The notes under the pieces are model-generated. The model did not search any database. It worked only from the letters and a program-made list of their open reading frames with translations, and was not told the origin of the DNA. The position numbers and the translations under genes are program-made. This document shows, one piece after another, positions 32,775-42,135 of a stretch of 52,224 nucleotides of DNA. The first letter of the stretch is position 1. Each line of letters starts with the position of its first letter. The DNA is from an uncultured Porphyromonadaceae bacterium (lineage in GTDB: Bacteria > Bacteroidota > Bacteroidia > Bacteroidales > Muribaculaceae). The stretch lies in assembly GCA_905198125.1 (NCBI GenBank), contig CAJKBH010000028.1, positions 1-52,224 on the forward strand, written 5' to 3'.

Positions 32775-33617
32775 TTAAGGTTTAGAGTGCGACTTAGATC
32801 TGTTTGAATTTATACGGATGGTATTACACGAACATCTGGATATAAGCATGCACATCACGCCCGCCACAAGGGCGTATGTCGCATGCTTTTCGAAGCCGTG
32901 GCTGTGCGTTTCCGGTATCATTTCGTCGCTTATCACATACAGCATCGCTCCGCCGGCCATGGCCGTTATGGTCGGGAGCAGCAGATTTGATATCTCGCCT
33001 ATCAGATAGCCCGTCAGCACGCCCACCACTTCCATCAGCGCCACCGCAAGACTCACGCCCACCACTTTCGGATAGCTCACGCCTATCATCAGCAACGGCG
33101 TCACCACCACCATTCCCTCCGGAATGTTCTGCAATGCTATCGTGATCGCCACCGTATAGGCGTTGCTCATGTCGCCGCCGTCAAACACCACGCCCGTGGC
33201 CAGACCCTCCGGGAATTTGTGTATGGCTATGGCCATGACGAACAGCAGTATCCGGTCCACGCTCCGGTTACGGCGCGGATGGTGTTCCTCGCCGGCATCC
33301 GGCACCGAATCCCGGTCCAGACCCGTAAGGTGATGCAGATGCGGAGTGATCTTGTCCAGGAGTGCCACGAGCAGCACACCGAGACCCACGCCAATCACCG
33401 GCTGCCACCAACCGCCGCGTCCGGCGATTGCCACAGCCGGCATTATCAGGCACGCCAACGACGCCGTCAGCATCATCCCCGCGCAGAATCCCAGGAATAT
33501 ATCGTTCCAGCGGTGCGGAATTTTCCGCACCACCAATCCCACCGTCGAACCGAGCAGCGACGCCAGCCCCAGTCCCCCGGCGCATATCAGCAATTGTTGA
33601 AACACCGTCATATCCAA
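32775..33617 (-). CDS. ZIP-family metal transporter, C-terminus probably frameshifted
   Basis: The protein has about eight membrane segments with the ZIP signature helices: LFVMAIAIHKFPEGLATGV (HKFPEG metal site in TM4) and ITIALQNIPEGMVVVTPLL (QNIPEG in TM5). A His-rich loop (TPHLHHLTG, GEEHHPRRN) lies between TM3 and TM4. It should import zinc or a similar divalent cation. The last about 20 residues (RCSCNTIRINSNRSKSHSKP) do not look like a ZIP tail. Removing a TA dinucleotide near 32840 would give GVMCMLIQMFV and a stop, so a late 2-bp insertion is likely. The operator-like repeats at 33638-33670 lie just upstream. Confidence 0.88.
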   Translation of the reverse strand: MDMTVFQQLLICAGGLGLASLLGSTVGLVVRKIPHRWNDIFLGFCAGMMLTASLACLIMPAVAIAGRGGWWQPVIGVGLGVLLVALLDKITPHLHHLTGLDRDSVPDAGEEHHPRRNRSVDRILLFVMAIAIHKFPEGLATGVVFDGGDMSNAYTVAITIALQNIPEGMVVVTPLLMIGVSYPKVVGVSLAVALMEVVGVLTGYLIGEISNLLLPTITAMAGGAMLYVISDEMIPETHSHGFEKHATYALVAGVMCMLISRCSCNTIRINSNRSKSHSKP

Positions 33618-33637
33618 TCCGAGTCTATCCTTATATC

Positions 33638-33676
33638 ATAATTGTCGACATTCCATTATAATTGTCAACAAAGATA
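33638..33676 (-). promoter_or_regulatory. ZIP promoter with two operator repeats
   Basis: The minus strand carries a TATCTTTG box (33669-33676). It also carries two direct repeats of TGTYGACAATTAT at 33658-33670 and 33638-33650, spaced 20 bp start to start (about two helical turns). They overlap the box edge and the expected transcription start. This fits repression by a metal-responsive regulator such as a Fur/Zur- or DtxR-type protein; which one is unknown. Confidence 0.65.
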
Positions 33677-33756
33677 GCACCCGACCGACACTTCCGCAAT
33701 CCCCAAAATTAGTGATTTTCCGGAAAGTCCATAGTTTGCGACTATGAAAGGCAATG

Positions 33757-34413
33757 TCAACTATATGTCGAAATCAGTCTCAGGAATTTATCTTTATTAT
33801 ATCCCATGTCTTTGGCGATATTGAACAACAGCTCATCCGCTTCTGAATTTCCGGTTGGCTTAATAAGATCATAACAGCTTAACAGCAGAAATTCCTTGGC
33901 TTTAATATCCTTGATGGTGAGTACTGTGTCGACAAGAGTATCGGCATCAGAATATTTTGCCATAATTTGTGACACTTCTATTGGAGAATCAGGAATTCCA
34001 AAGAACGCCGCTGCCCGTTTGAATATCATCATCGGTGCATCATCCAATAGATTATTATTGAATCCCCCAAAGAACGAAATCAAACACATGGATGCCTCTC
34101 GTTGCTGGAGAGTTAGATGCGATTGGATTTCATCCAGACATTCCGATTTATTACCAGATACCTGGTTATCAGCCGCATGGTTATGGGAGTCCTTTGCCGA
34201 CTGATTAATCCAATGATTATTAATGGTGGCAGTACTATCTGACGATTCCTTACGATCGTCTTTTTGTTCCTGTTCCTTATGAGTAGCTCTGTATAACAGG
34301 AAGGCTCCAAGAGCAATTACGAACGTAGGGCCAAGCAGACCGTCTTCCTTTAGTGCTGCTCCGATAAAGCTGAGTATACCGAGCACCACACATATCCATC
34401 CCGCTGTTTTCAT
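33757..34413 (-). CDS. Membrane-anchored protein with TerB-like C-terminus
   Basis: The 218-residue protein has two short membrane segments at the N-terminus (WICVVLGILSFIGAAL and FVIALGAFLLYRA), then a polar, Asn/His-rich linker. The helical C-terminal domain (AKEFLLLSCYDLIKPTGNSE, then ADELLFNIAKDMGYNKDKF) resembles the acid-helix arrangement of TerB-like domains. That family is associated with tellurite resistance and stress, but the match is by eye only. It overlaps the small membrane protein gene upstream by 4 bases. Confidence 0.6.
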   Translation of the reverse strand: MKTAGWICVVLGILSFIGAALKEDGLLGPTFVIALGAFLLYRATHKEQEQKDDRKESSDSTATINNHWINQSAKDSHNHAADNQVSGNKSECLDEIQSHLTLQQREASMCLISFFGGFNNNLLDDAPMMIFKRAAAFFGIPDSPIEVSQIMAKYSDADTLVDTVLTIKDIKAKEFLLLSCYDLIKPTGNSEADELLFNIAKDMGYNKDKFLRLISTYS

Positions 34414-34604
34414 TTCTCGATCTTTTTAGTGTCTGTCGATGTGTCATCGAGTTTCTTGGAACATGCCACGGCAATGATTCCGATAACCAGATTGATAATG
34501 GACAGGCCGAAGGCCCAGCCGAACCCGATTTTGCGGGTACTTCCCCATTTGCCAACCAATGCGGCAAGGGATAATGCGATACCTAAAAATAATAAACGTT
34601 CCAT
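34410..34604 (-). CDS. Small two-pass membrane protein
   Basis: The 64-residue product has two hydrophobic segments (LLFLGIALSLAALVGKW and WAFGLSIINLVIGIIAVACS) and a charged tail ending KKLDDTSTDTKKIEK. It overlaps the TerB-like gene by an ATGA and is clearly in the same operon. No family was recognised. Confidence 0.6.
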   Translation of the reverse strand: MERLLFLGIALSLAALVGKWGSTRKIGFGWAFGLSIINLVIGIIAVACSKKLDDTSTDTKKIEK

Positions 34605-34675
34605 AATAGTAACTTTTTAACTTGTTATACCCTTAATGATGTCAATCTGCGAAAGGTTAACAGAATTTCAAAAAA

Positions 34676-36769
34676 TCATGCGATTTTTAATAATGTTTTT
34701 TTGAACTGTGTGAAAACATCGGATTTCATATCCATATTCTTAAGCACGGATGTAAACTCGGATTCATTGAGTTTCGGATTGTCAAAATCCCTTATAAGGT
34801 CTGATTCCGGGATGTCGTCGCCCGACAGATTTATACCTTTCCGTATGATCTCATTTCGCATGAACGAATACACCCTCACACTTCCAGGACATATCTTCAG
34901 AAGTGCCTTGCAGAGTCCTATGTTAGGATTCCCGAGCTTATCATTTGCCTTGATTTCGAGCATATACAGTTTTTTATCAACAACTCGTTTTTCTGCACCT
35001 TCTGTCGAAATGAGAATAATCTGAAAGAGTACATCCAATGTCTTATTCCAATTTCCCAGTTCATAATATGCACGTGCCTTAACAAACATGGCTTCGACAC
35101 AGATTCTCCGCGACAGCACGAGATCCGCATATCCGACTGCTTCCGTATATCTATTGCCATACAAGCAAAGAATACTGTTAAGGAAATTGCAGGTCATGTT
35201 GCAATCCTTGATTAACGGCATGTCAGATGTTTTGCTAATAAGATTATCGTCGTCAAGCATTACATCAAACATCTTTTTAGCGAGCAATGCTGCATTGCGA
35301 TAGTCTTTCAGTTTGATTTTATTCTGCACCATGCCCAATAGGGCACTGGAAGCTTCGTCATACTGTTTCTTAGAAAGATACTTAAAGATTCCCTTGCCGG
35401 TGGATAGTTCATCTTCTATCAATGCCGCATCATTGAAAGAATTGCCAAAAGCCTTTATCTCAGGATTAACCCTGACATGATGGGCCATTAACGGATGACT
35501 TAATGACAGACCATCCAAAGAACGCACACGGCTAAGTGCCACATACGCCTGACCAGCAGCGAATGTTCCCCATGACAAGTCGAAATGCATCCGATCGAAC
35601 GTCATACCCTGCGATTTATGGATGGTTATGGCCCACGCCAATTTCAAGGGGAACTGAGTATAAGAGCCGATTAATTTTGATTCTATTGAACGAGTCTTGC
35701 GATTGTATATTCTTTCATAATTTTCCCACACCGTACGGTTAATACATACAGTAGATCCACTCTGAAGCTGCACTTTAACGGCATCATCCCCTAATTCCAC
35801 AACTTTTCCAATCGTACCATTAGCGATATGCGCAGAGGAATCATTCTTACAAATTATGACTTGAGCGCCTATTTTCAATCTTAGGTGGAGCGGTGCAGGA
35901 TAATCCGACGGGCTAAACTTATCCTTTACAATACCTTCATATTCCTTTTCCTCGTTTTGTAATGCCTCCAGTTTAATCTCGTTTATGTATCCGGCCTTTT
36001 TGTTGAATCCAGTAAGGATGACGGAGTAATCTTCAAGTTCGTATTCAGTACAGATATGTCTGTTCAGCATGTTCAACTCCTGGTCTCCAATTTCTCCGAC
36101 ACGCACCTTATTGAGTATGTCCACAAATGCTTCATCTGACTGCCTATATATTTTCATGAATTCTATTTTCGGCAGATTCATCTTTTTCAGTACATCTGCT
36201 TTATAAAAGAATGGTGCTCCCATTCCATATAGGTCACACATCATCTCATCCTCTGCGGAACCTCTTTTTACAACCGGTGGTAACTGAAACAAATCACCTA
36301 TGAAAACTATTTGCATACCCCCAAACGGCATATTGTTATCTAATGCCTCATGTAAATAACGATTCATACCGTCAACCAGATCGCAGCGCAACATTGATGC
36401 CTCGTCTATAATAATCGTATCGATATGCTTAAGAAGATTCTGGACATCCGGTAATATCTCAATCGGAGTCTGTGGACCTATTACTTCCATCGGGAACCGA
36501 AAAAAGGAATGTATGGTCTGACCTCCCGCAGCCAATGCTGCGACACCGGTGGGTGCCAGTACCAGAAACCTTTTCGAGATTTCTTTCTGTATGCGTTTAA
36601 TAAATGTTGTTTTTCCTGTACCGGCTTTGCCTGTAATGAAAAGGCAACTATTGGTGTTCGCAACAAGGTCGTAAGCTTTTTGCTGTTCGAGATTGTCTTT
36701 GTCAATCGGGAATGTCGTAATAGGTGTATTCATTTGCTTTGTTTTTTGTTGTTCGACTATATATGACAT
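34676..36769 (-). CDS. Pif1/RecD2-like superfamily 1B helicase
   Basis: The 697-residue protein shows SF1B motifs: Walker A CLFITGKAGTGKTTF (about 43-56), APTGVAALAAGGQTIHSFFR (motif Ia), TIIIDEASMLRCDLVDGMNR (Walker B), VFIGDLFQLPPVV (motif III), and the late AWAITIHKSQGMTFDRM plus AYVALSRVRSLDGL. The C-terminal 240 residues are TPR-like helices with no recognised motif. It should unwind DNA 5' to 3'. Stand-alone Pif1-like helicases occur widely in Bacteroidales. A start at 36733 (MNTPITTFPIDKD) is equally plausible. It is divergent from the caspase operon, with 115 bases between. Confidence 0.9.
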   Translation of the reverse strand: MSYIVEQQKTKQMNTPITTFPIDKDNLEQQKAYDLVANTNSCLFITGKAGTGKTTFIKRIQKEISKRFLVLAPTGVAALAAGGQTIHSFFRFPMEVIGPQTPIEILPDVQNLLKHIDTIIIDEASMLRCDLVDGMNRYLHEALDNNMPFGGMQIVFIGDLFQLPPVVKRGSAEDEMMCDLYGMGAPFFYKADVLKKMNLPKIEFMKIYRQSDEAFVDILNKVRVGEIGDQELNMLNRHICTEYELEDYSVILTGFNKKAGYINEIKLEALQNEEKEYEGIVKDKFSPSDYPAPLHLRLKIGAQVIICKNDSSAHIANGTIGKVVELGDDAVKVQLQSGSTVCINRTVWENYERIYNRKTRSIESKLIGSYTQFPLKLAWAITIHKSQGMTFDRMHFDLSWGTFAAGQAYVALSRVRSLDGLSLSHPLMAHHVRVNPEIKAFGNSFNDAALIEDELSTGKGIFKYLSKKQYDEASSALLGMVQNKIKLKDYRNAALLAKKMFDVMLDDDNLISKTSDMPLIKDCNMTCNFLNSILCLYGNRYTEAVGYADLVLSRRICVEAMFVKARAYYELGNWNKTLDVLFQIILISTEGAEKRVVDKKLYMLEIKANDKLGNPNIGLCKALLKICPGSVRVYSFMRNEIIRKGINLSGDDIPESDLIRDFDNPKLNESEFTSVLKNMDMKSDVFTQFKKTLLKIA

Positions 36770-36842
36770 TCAATAAAGGAAGGTTAACAAGGGATATGAA
36801 AAAATATTTACCCGCTTTACGGTTCTATCCAATAAAATTTCT

Positions 36843-36850
36843 TAACTTTG
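36843..36850 (+). promoter_or_regulatory. TAACTTTG -7 box for the caspase-sigma-CHAT operon
   Basis: TAACTTTG lies 34 bases before the caspase start codon, the only good Bacteroidetes -7 box in the divergent gap. The sigma factor in the operon might use another, unknown promoter type. Confidence 0.6.
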
Positions 36851-36884
36851 TGCATGATATGGAATCCAAAGTATATCTAAAGGA

Positions 36885-37766
36885 ATGAAAATCCGAGGTG
36901 CCTTATTAATCCTACTCCTATTCATTATATGCCAAGCGTATGCCGGCAACAAGCGTGCGCTGCTGATTGGCATATCCAGTTATCCTGCCCATCGGACCTC
37001 GGAACAGTCATGGTCTCCTATTCATGGCGCGAATGATATTAAGCTTATTTCGCCCACATTACAAAAGCATGGATTCAAAGTCGTTTCCTTAACCGAGAAT
37101 CAAGCCACGGCTCGTAATATTCGAGACCGTCTATTAAAATTCAGCAATGCTTGCAAATCTGGCGATATAGTTTATATACATTTTTCTTGCCATGGTCAGC
37201 CTGTGGAGGATCAGAATAGTGACGAAACAGATGGATGGGATGAATCCATTATCCCATTTGACGCACCTAAACGCTATGTTCCGAAGGTTTATCACGGACA
37301 GAATCATATTACCGATGATGAACTCAATAAATCCTTCCGCAAGATTAGATCTAAAATTGGCAAACATGGATATCTGACGGTCGTAGTAGATGCATGCCAC
37401 GCCGGCACTTTATATAGAGGTGATGAATCAGAGGATTCTGTAATAACCCGTGGAACCAACGTCGGATTTTCTACACAAGGCCGCAAATTCGTACCTAAAA
37501 TAGATAAGCGAGGAAGATTTTTAATTGAAAAGTCCAATACCATGAGCGACACATCCATAATAGAAGCATGCCGATCATATCAGTCAAACAACGAAATAAA
37601 ATGCAATGGCAGCTACTATGGTCCGCTGTCATACTACATTAATCTGGTATTGAAATCGAAATCCGATATAAATTGGAGAGGCCGATGGTACGAGGAAGTT
37701 GTCTCCTTGATGTCCAGGGATTCAAGGTTGATCAGACAGAATCCTGTAATAGAGACAAGTGAATAA
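36885..37766 (+). CDS. Exported caspase-like (C14) protease
   Basis: The 293-residue protein has a signal peptide (ALLILLLFIICQAYAGNKRA) and a caspase-type p20 core. It includes RALLIGISSYPAH, GANDIKLISPTLQKHGF, the catalytic His in YIHFSCHGQPVED (His103), and the catalytic Cys in VVVDACHAGTLYRG (Cys171). The C-terminal part (SDTSIIEACRSYQSNNEI, then YYGPLSYYINLVL) matches the small-subunit strand seen in bacterial metacaspase-like proteins. It should cleave after Arg/Lys or Asp in the periplasm. It is the first gene of an operon that continues, 21 bases later, with a sigma factor, then a putative anti-sigma and a CHAT protease. Confidence 0.92.
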   Translation: MKIRGALLILLLFIICQAYAGNKRALLIGISSYPAHRTSEQSWSPIHGANDIKLISPTLQKHGFKVVSLTENQATARNIRDRLLKFSNACKSGDIVYIHFSCHGQPVEDQNSDETDGWDESIIPFDAPKRYVPKVYHGQNHITDDELNKSFRKIRSKIGKHGYLTVVVDACHAGTLYRGDESEDSVITRGTNVGFSTQGRKFVPKIDKRGRFLIEKSNTMSDTSIIEACRSYQSNNEIKCNGSYYGPLSYYINLVLKSKSDINWRGRWYEEVVSLMSRDSRLIRQNPVIETSE

Positions 37767-37787
37767 AGCTACGATGGAGTAATAGAT

Positions 37788-38354
37788 ATGTTTGGAAAAT
37801 ATACTAATACAGCATTGGATGCCTTTGTCAAATCTCAAAGGAGCATCACCATTGCCTATCTTCAACATAATTTTTCAATCGATAAAGACGATTGCGAAGA
37901 TATCTTTCAAGATTCATTCATGGTTCTATATCACCAGGCACAGGAAGGGAAACTTGACGATTTGACAGCTTCTGTCTCCACTTATTTCATGGCCATCTGT
38001 CGCAACAAGACCATGGAACTGTTACGAAGAAATGGCAAATATGTTCACCCGTCATTGGAGAATACCAAAGAATCCACCGGCCAATTCATTGAAACCAATG
38101 TAGAGAAGATATTATCTTTTGAAGAAGACAGCATTGCCATAGAACGCAAGGAATCTCTTGTTCGCGACATTGTGCGAGACCTACCATCTCCATGCAATGA
38201 ATTGTTGTGGGGATTCTATCGAGACGGACTCTCAATGAAAGAAATAGCCGATCGATATGGCTATTCCAGTGAAAACACAGCCAAGGTAACCAAACACCGT
38301 TGCTGCGATAAATTCAAGGAGCGTTTTTCTGAAATGCTTAATAAACTCTTATAA
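37788..38354 (+). CDS. ECF-like RNA polymerase sigma factor
   Basis: The 188-residue protein has sigma region 2 (FSIDKDDCEDIFQDSFMVLY, then SVSTYFMAICRNKTMELLRR) and region 4 (VRDLPSPCNELLWGFYRDGL, then SMKEIADRYGYSSENTAKVT). A region-3 domain is absent, as in ECF sigmas. It should direct RNA polymerase to a dedicated promoter set. The next gene starts 9 bases downstream and encodes a single-pass membrane protein with an anti-sigma-like N-terminus, so the pair is probably sigma/anti-sigma. The caspase gene ends 21 bases upstream. Confidence 0.92.
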   Translation: MFGKYTNTALDAFVKSQRSITIAYLQHNFSIDKDDCEDIFQDSFMVLYHQAQEGKLDDLTASVSTYFMAICRNKTMELLRRNGKYVHPSLENTKESTGQFIETNVEKILSFEEDSIAIERKESLVRDIVRDLPSPCNELLWGFYRDGLSMKEIADRYGYSSENTAKVTKHRCCDKFKERFSEMLNKLL

Positions 38355-38363
38355 CCGAACGAT

Positions 38364-39059
38364 ATGAAACCCCATATACAATCTGCGTTACATCGCGATG
38401 AAAGAATCTCCCGTTATCTGAGGGGTCAGATGACTCCGGAAGAAGAGGCTCGATTCCTCAAGGACATGGAATCCGACAAACAGCTAAAGGAAGACGCCAT
38501 AAATCAAGCACGCATCATTAAGGGCATGCGACAGGCCGATGATGAATTGCTCCAGACCCTGAAGCAAGCCTCGAAATCCGAAGTGGCAAACGCGCTCCGG
38601 CCACGCAAAAAAATGTTCCACAAGCCTGTGATGTGGCTTTCCATAGCCGCATCGGCTGCCATTCTTGTGTTTTCGGGTTACAAGGGATATGATTATTACA
38701 ACATCACGCATCTCGGAATACAATATGCCTCGGAATTCCCTATGGAAACAATCATCCGTGGGGACTCCAATTCTGAGGTAGAATCGGAACTACAGACTCT
38801 GTTTGACAACATACAGAAGCGCAACGACTTGACAGCAACCACACAACGCTTAGCCGAATTATGGGACATCGCTAATCAGGACACATACAACGATTACACC
38901 GACTATGCTCCCTACATCGGTTGGTATCTCGCCATCGGCTATCTCGAAGACTTCGAAAAAGATAAAGCAAAAGAAATCCTGAATAAATTATCACATATCA
39001 ATTCTGATAATCCTCAAATACTTCAAAATGCAGCTTCACAATTACTTCAAGAAATCTGA
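38364..39059 (+). CDS. Single-pass membrane protein, putative anti-sigma factor
   Basis: The 231-residue protein has a cytoplasmic N-terminus with the phrase RISRYLRGQMTPEEEARFLK, which is common at the start of Bacteroidetes anti-sigma and anti-sigma-like proteins. One membrane helix follows (PVMWLSIAASAAILVFSGY, about 88-105), then an extracytoplasmic part with TPR-like helices (TQRLAELWDIANQDTY, YIGWYLAIGYLEDFEKDKAK). There is no zinc-binding HxxxCxxC. Its topology would put the sigma-binding end in the cytoplasm and the helical end in the periplasm, where the caspase and CHAT proteases of the same operon act. Anti-sigma identity is inferred from position and N-terminus. The CHAT gene overlaps its end by 32 bases. 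Confidence 0.75.
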   Translation: MKPHIQSALHRDERISRYLRGQMTPEEEARFLKDMESDKQLKEDAINQARIIKGMRQADDELLQTLKQASKSEVANALRPRKKMFHKPVMWLSIAASAAILVFSGYKGYDYYNITHLGIQYASEFPMETIIRGDSNSEVESELQTLFDNIQKRNDLTATTQRLAELWDIANQDTYNDYTDYAPYIGWYLAIGYLEDFEKDKAKEILNKLSHINSDNPQILQNAASQLLQEI

Positions 39060-42000
39060 AATACCGTTCTGGGGTGTCTGGTGTGTAGTGTGTCTGATAT
39101 ATTTTATCAATTCATTACCTGCACATTGCAATACTACAAATCCTAGATTGGCACATGCAGACAGTTTAGTATATCAAGGAAAATTTGCAGATGTCGTTGA
39201 ATATCTTTTACCCCTGGAATCCTCTTTCAATAATGAAACCACCATCAATAAATATCATTATTACGGACTTCTTAGTGCTTGGTATCTGAGGCAACAGGGT
39301 TATCAATCTGCTATTCCTTTTCTGGAGAAAAAATCACAGTTCAATGAAACAAGTATTCAGGACTCCTACCTCTTAGCTCATCTTTTTTCCACAGAATTTG
39401 CCAATAGGAATAAAACAGAATATTATGTTAGAAAAGCATTAATATTAGACGATAAGATTAATAGATTGGGATTACGAAAGGATCATACCGACAAACAGAT
39501 TGCAAAGTTGCATTATCTGTTGGGAATTTTGGCATGCCGTTGGGGAAACAAATTTATTGCCAACGACATTCTAAAAAGCATCATGAGTTGTGATTCAATC
39601 GATCTTAATTTGGCAAATCATCTGACTGAAGAGATTAATAGTATTCCCGATAATCCGAATGATTCCTCAAGAACAATACGTACACTCAGTCTGCAAACTT
39701 TGAATGAAACCTTACGATATGACGGACATCCAAAATCAAAGATTTTCAATAAAGGATATGATATTGCCAATGCATCAGCACTTGATTCCATAGCAAAGGA
39801 TCCGGAGATAGATTTATTCAGATATTTACATACGGTATTCAATATTGAAGACTCCTACGATACTTCCGAAATAGATAAGTCTGTCATAATACTAACCAAA
39901 GCCTTCAAAATCGCTAACTCTCAACAATTCTATAAGATTCCTTCCGAAGAACTATGCGAATTGTATATAAGATTAGGCAGAGGTGATTGTTTTCTGAAGC
40001 AATATGATTCTGCAATCACTTGGTTTTTGTTGTCCCTCTCAAACAGTCGCAAATTGGAAAACGGTTCAAGATATAGCATTCAAGCTCTTGGAGAAATTAC
40101 AGATATCTATTGGGGACAAGGAGAGAAATACAAATCTTTAATATACGCGGATGAAATGTTAGAGGAGCTGATGAAGTTAAATTCGGCGAGCGGTCTTGAT
40201 GACACCTCTTTGACATATATGGCCCGCTATGCCCATATACTTGCCAATACTGGATTTAATAGTCTTTCAGAAGAATTTCACAAATTTGTTATTAACAATG
40301 CTTATAAGCAATCTAATGCTTATAAATTGGCTTGCAACAATTATGCATCATATCTTATGCTCTCAGACCGACTGGAGGAAGCCTGTCAATATTATTTCTT
40401 GATTAAGGATGCGTTTCCAACACCAATGTCTATGTCCAATCTTGCTATTGCTTATCTAATTTCTAATAAGAGAGTAGAAGCGGAAAGAACATTTCACGAA
40501 TATTACGACAAGAATCTATCCATATTGAAGACTGTCCTCCGTAATTTCACTGAAGATAAATGGGAAGATTTTTGGAGAGAATATGGATACGAATTTTATA
40601 TTGGTTCCAATTTTTTAGCTCATCAAATAAATTCCAACAGAAGTTTGATTGAGGGATATAATGCAACAATACTTTCAAAGACTTTACCCTTAACTTTTAA
40701 AAAGAAATTACACAAGTTGTTGGCAACAGCTGATAATCCTGATATACAGATTGCCTACAAAGATTACATGCTAGCAAAAAAGGAATTAGCCAGCCGCCTT
40801 GACAGCATAACCATTAAACAACAAAAAATAGAGAAAATCACAAGACTTGAATCGTCATTATTAGCCAAAATTAATTTAATAGATTCAATCGATTCTATAT
40901 TTGGCAATTATAATACAATTTCAGCCTCACTAACCAAAGATGAGGTTGCCATAGAATTTTGCCAATATTTGGATATTTTAGCTCCGTCTGATTCCATTTC
41001 TTACAAATATGCAGCCTATATTATTAGACCGGAGAACAACTATCCAACTTTTGTAGAAATTGGCGATGAAGTCGATATCTCTAATTTAATATATTTTTCC
41101 CAAACAGACGAGTTTTCTATAAGTGACCTATACAATCAAAGTGTAATCGGGAATCTTATCTGGAGTAAGTTAATGCCTTACATTAAGGATAAGCATGTAG
41201 TTTATTTTTCTCCTATCGGCGAACTATCTTTATTGAATCATAACTTATTGACATGTTCGGGTATCAGATTAGGAGATCAATTTGATTTGAGACGAATATC
41301 ATCTACAGGATTATTAGCAGATTATCTGAGAATAGATTCGAAGGTTTATACCTCTGCCATTATTTACGGGGACATTGACTATGATACGGATTCCACTGTA
41401 ATAAATGATACTTCCAGACCATATCTTATACATAGAGTGACTGCCCCTTTCACGCCTAAGAATAACAGATTTAGAGATGGCTGGGAATCCCTCAGCTATA
41501 CAAAGCAAGAGACTGATTCCATTAGCCGGATAATGAATTATATGGGGTGTCCAAACATAAAGTATAATGGTTCTGACGCAAATGAGGATTCATTTAAAGC
41601 TTTAGACTATAATGCCCCTTCTATTATTCACATAGCCACCCATGGATTTTCTTATTTTAAAAATAATGAAGAAGATCGTCGCAATAAAATAAAGACTGTA
41701 TCACCTTATACGACAGAAAGCATTCTGATGTCATGGACGGGATTATTATTTTCGGGAGCCAATAATGTATGGAAAGAAAAATCATTGCCTAAAAACTTTA
41801 ATGACGGTATTCTGACTGCCACTGAGATCTCTCTGCTTCATTTGGATTCCGCTAAATTAGTGGTTTTATCCGCATGCAACACGGGATTAGGGACTAACGA
41901 TACCTTTGGAATCACTACGGGTTTACAGAAGGCTTTCAAATTGGCTGGAGTTGAATCAATTCTCATGAGCTTATGGAGAGTACCGGACGAGTCGACAGCA

Positions 42001-42135
42001 TTATTAATGACAAAATTTTATGAAGCTTTATTAGCTGGACAAGAGCGTCATGAGGCCCTTAAAATAGCAATGAAGAAGACTAAAGAAGTATTCCCAGATC
42101 CTTACTACTGGGGTGCGTTTGTAATTTTAGACTAA
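39028..42135 (+). CDS. Exported TPR-CHAT protease
   Basis: The 1035-residue protein begins with a hydrophobic segment (FWGVWCVVCLIYFINSLPA, about 14-32) that reads as a signal peptide or anchor. Residues 40-620 are TPR-like helical repeats (ADSLVYQGKFADVVEYL, LRQQGYQSAIPFLEKKSQ, SEELCELYIRLGRGDCF). The last about 350 residues are a CHAT domain: His872 in IIHIATHGFSYF, Cys950 in LVVLSACNTGLGTND, then LAGVESILMSLWRVPDES and PYYWGAFVILD. CHAT domains are separase/caspase-clan cysteine proteases. Its overlap with the anti-sigma gene suggests coupled translation; the substrate is unknown, and the anti-sigma and the three exported proteins downstream are candidates. Confidence 0.93.
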   Translation: MQLHNYFKKSEIPFWGVWCVVCLIYFINSLPAHCNTTNPRLAHADSLVYQGKFADVVEYLLPLESSFNNETTINKYHYYGLLSAWYLRQQGYQSAIPFLEKKSQFNETSIQDSYLLAHLFSTEFANRNKTEYYVRKALILDDKINRLGLRKDHTDKQIAKLHYLLGILACRWGNKFIANDILKSIMSCDSIDLNLANHLTEEINSIPDNPNDSSRTIRTLSLQTLNETLRYDGHPKSKIFNKGYDIANASALDSIAKDPEIDLFRYLHTVFNIEDSYDTSEIDKSVIILTKAFKIANSQQFYKIPSEELCELYIRLGRGDCFLKQYDSAITWFLLSLSNSRKLENGSRYSIQALGEITDIYWGQGEKYKSLIYADEMLEELMKLNSASGLDDTSLTYMARYAHILANTGFNSLSEEFHKFVINNAYKQSNAYKLACNNYASYLMLSDRLEEACQYYFLIKDAFPTPMSMSNLAIAYLISNKRVEAERTFHEYYDKNLSILKTVLRNFTEDKWEDFWREYGYEFYIGSNFLAHQINSNRSLIEGYNATILSKTLPLTFKKKLHKLLATADNPDIQIAYKDYMLAKKELASRLDSITIKQQKIEKITRLESSLLAKINLIDSIDSIFGNYNTISASLTKDEVAIEFCQYLDILAPSDSISYKYAAYIIRPENNYPTFVEIGDEVDISNLIYFSQTDEFSISDLYNQSVIGNLIWSKLMPYIKDKHVVYFSPIGELSLLNHNLLTCSGIRLGDQFDLRRISSTGLLADYLRIDSKVYTSAIIYGDIDYDTDSTVINDTSRPYLIHRVTAPFTPKNNRFRDGWESLSYTKQETDSISRIMNYMGCPNIKYNGSDANEDSFKALDYNAPSIIHIATHGFSYFKNNEEDRRNKIKTVSPYTTESILMSWTGLLFSGANNVWKEKSLPKNFNDGILTATEISLLHLDSAKLVVLSACNTGLGTNDTFGITTGLQKAFKLAGVESILMSLWRVPDESTALLMTKFYEALLAGQERHEALKIAMKKTKEVFPDPYYWGAFVILD

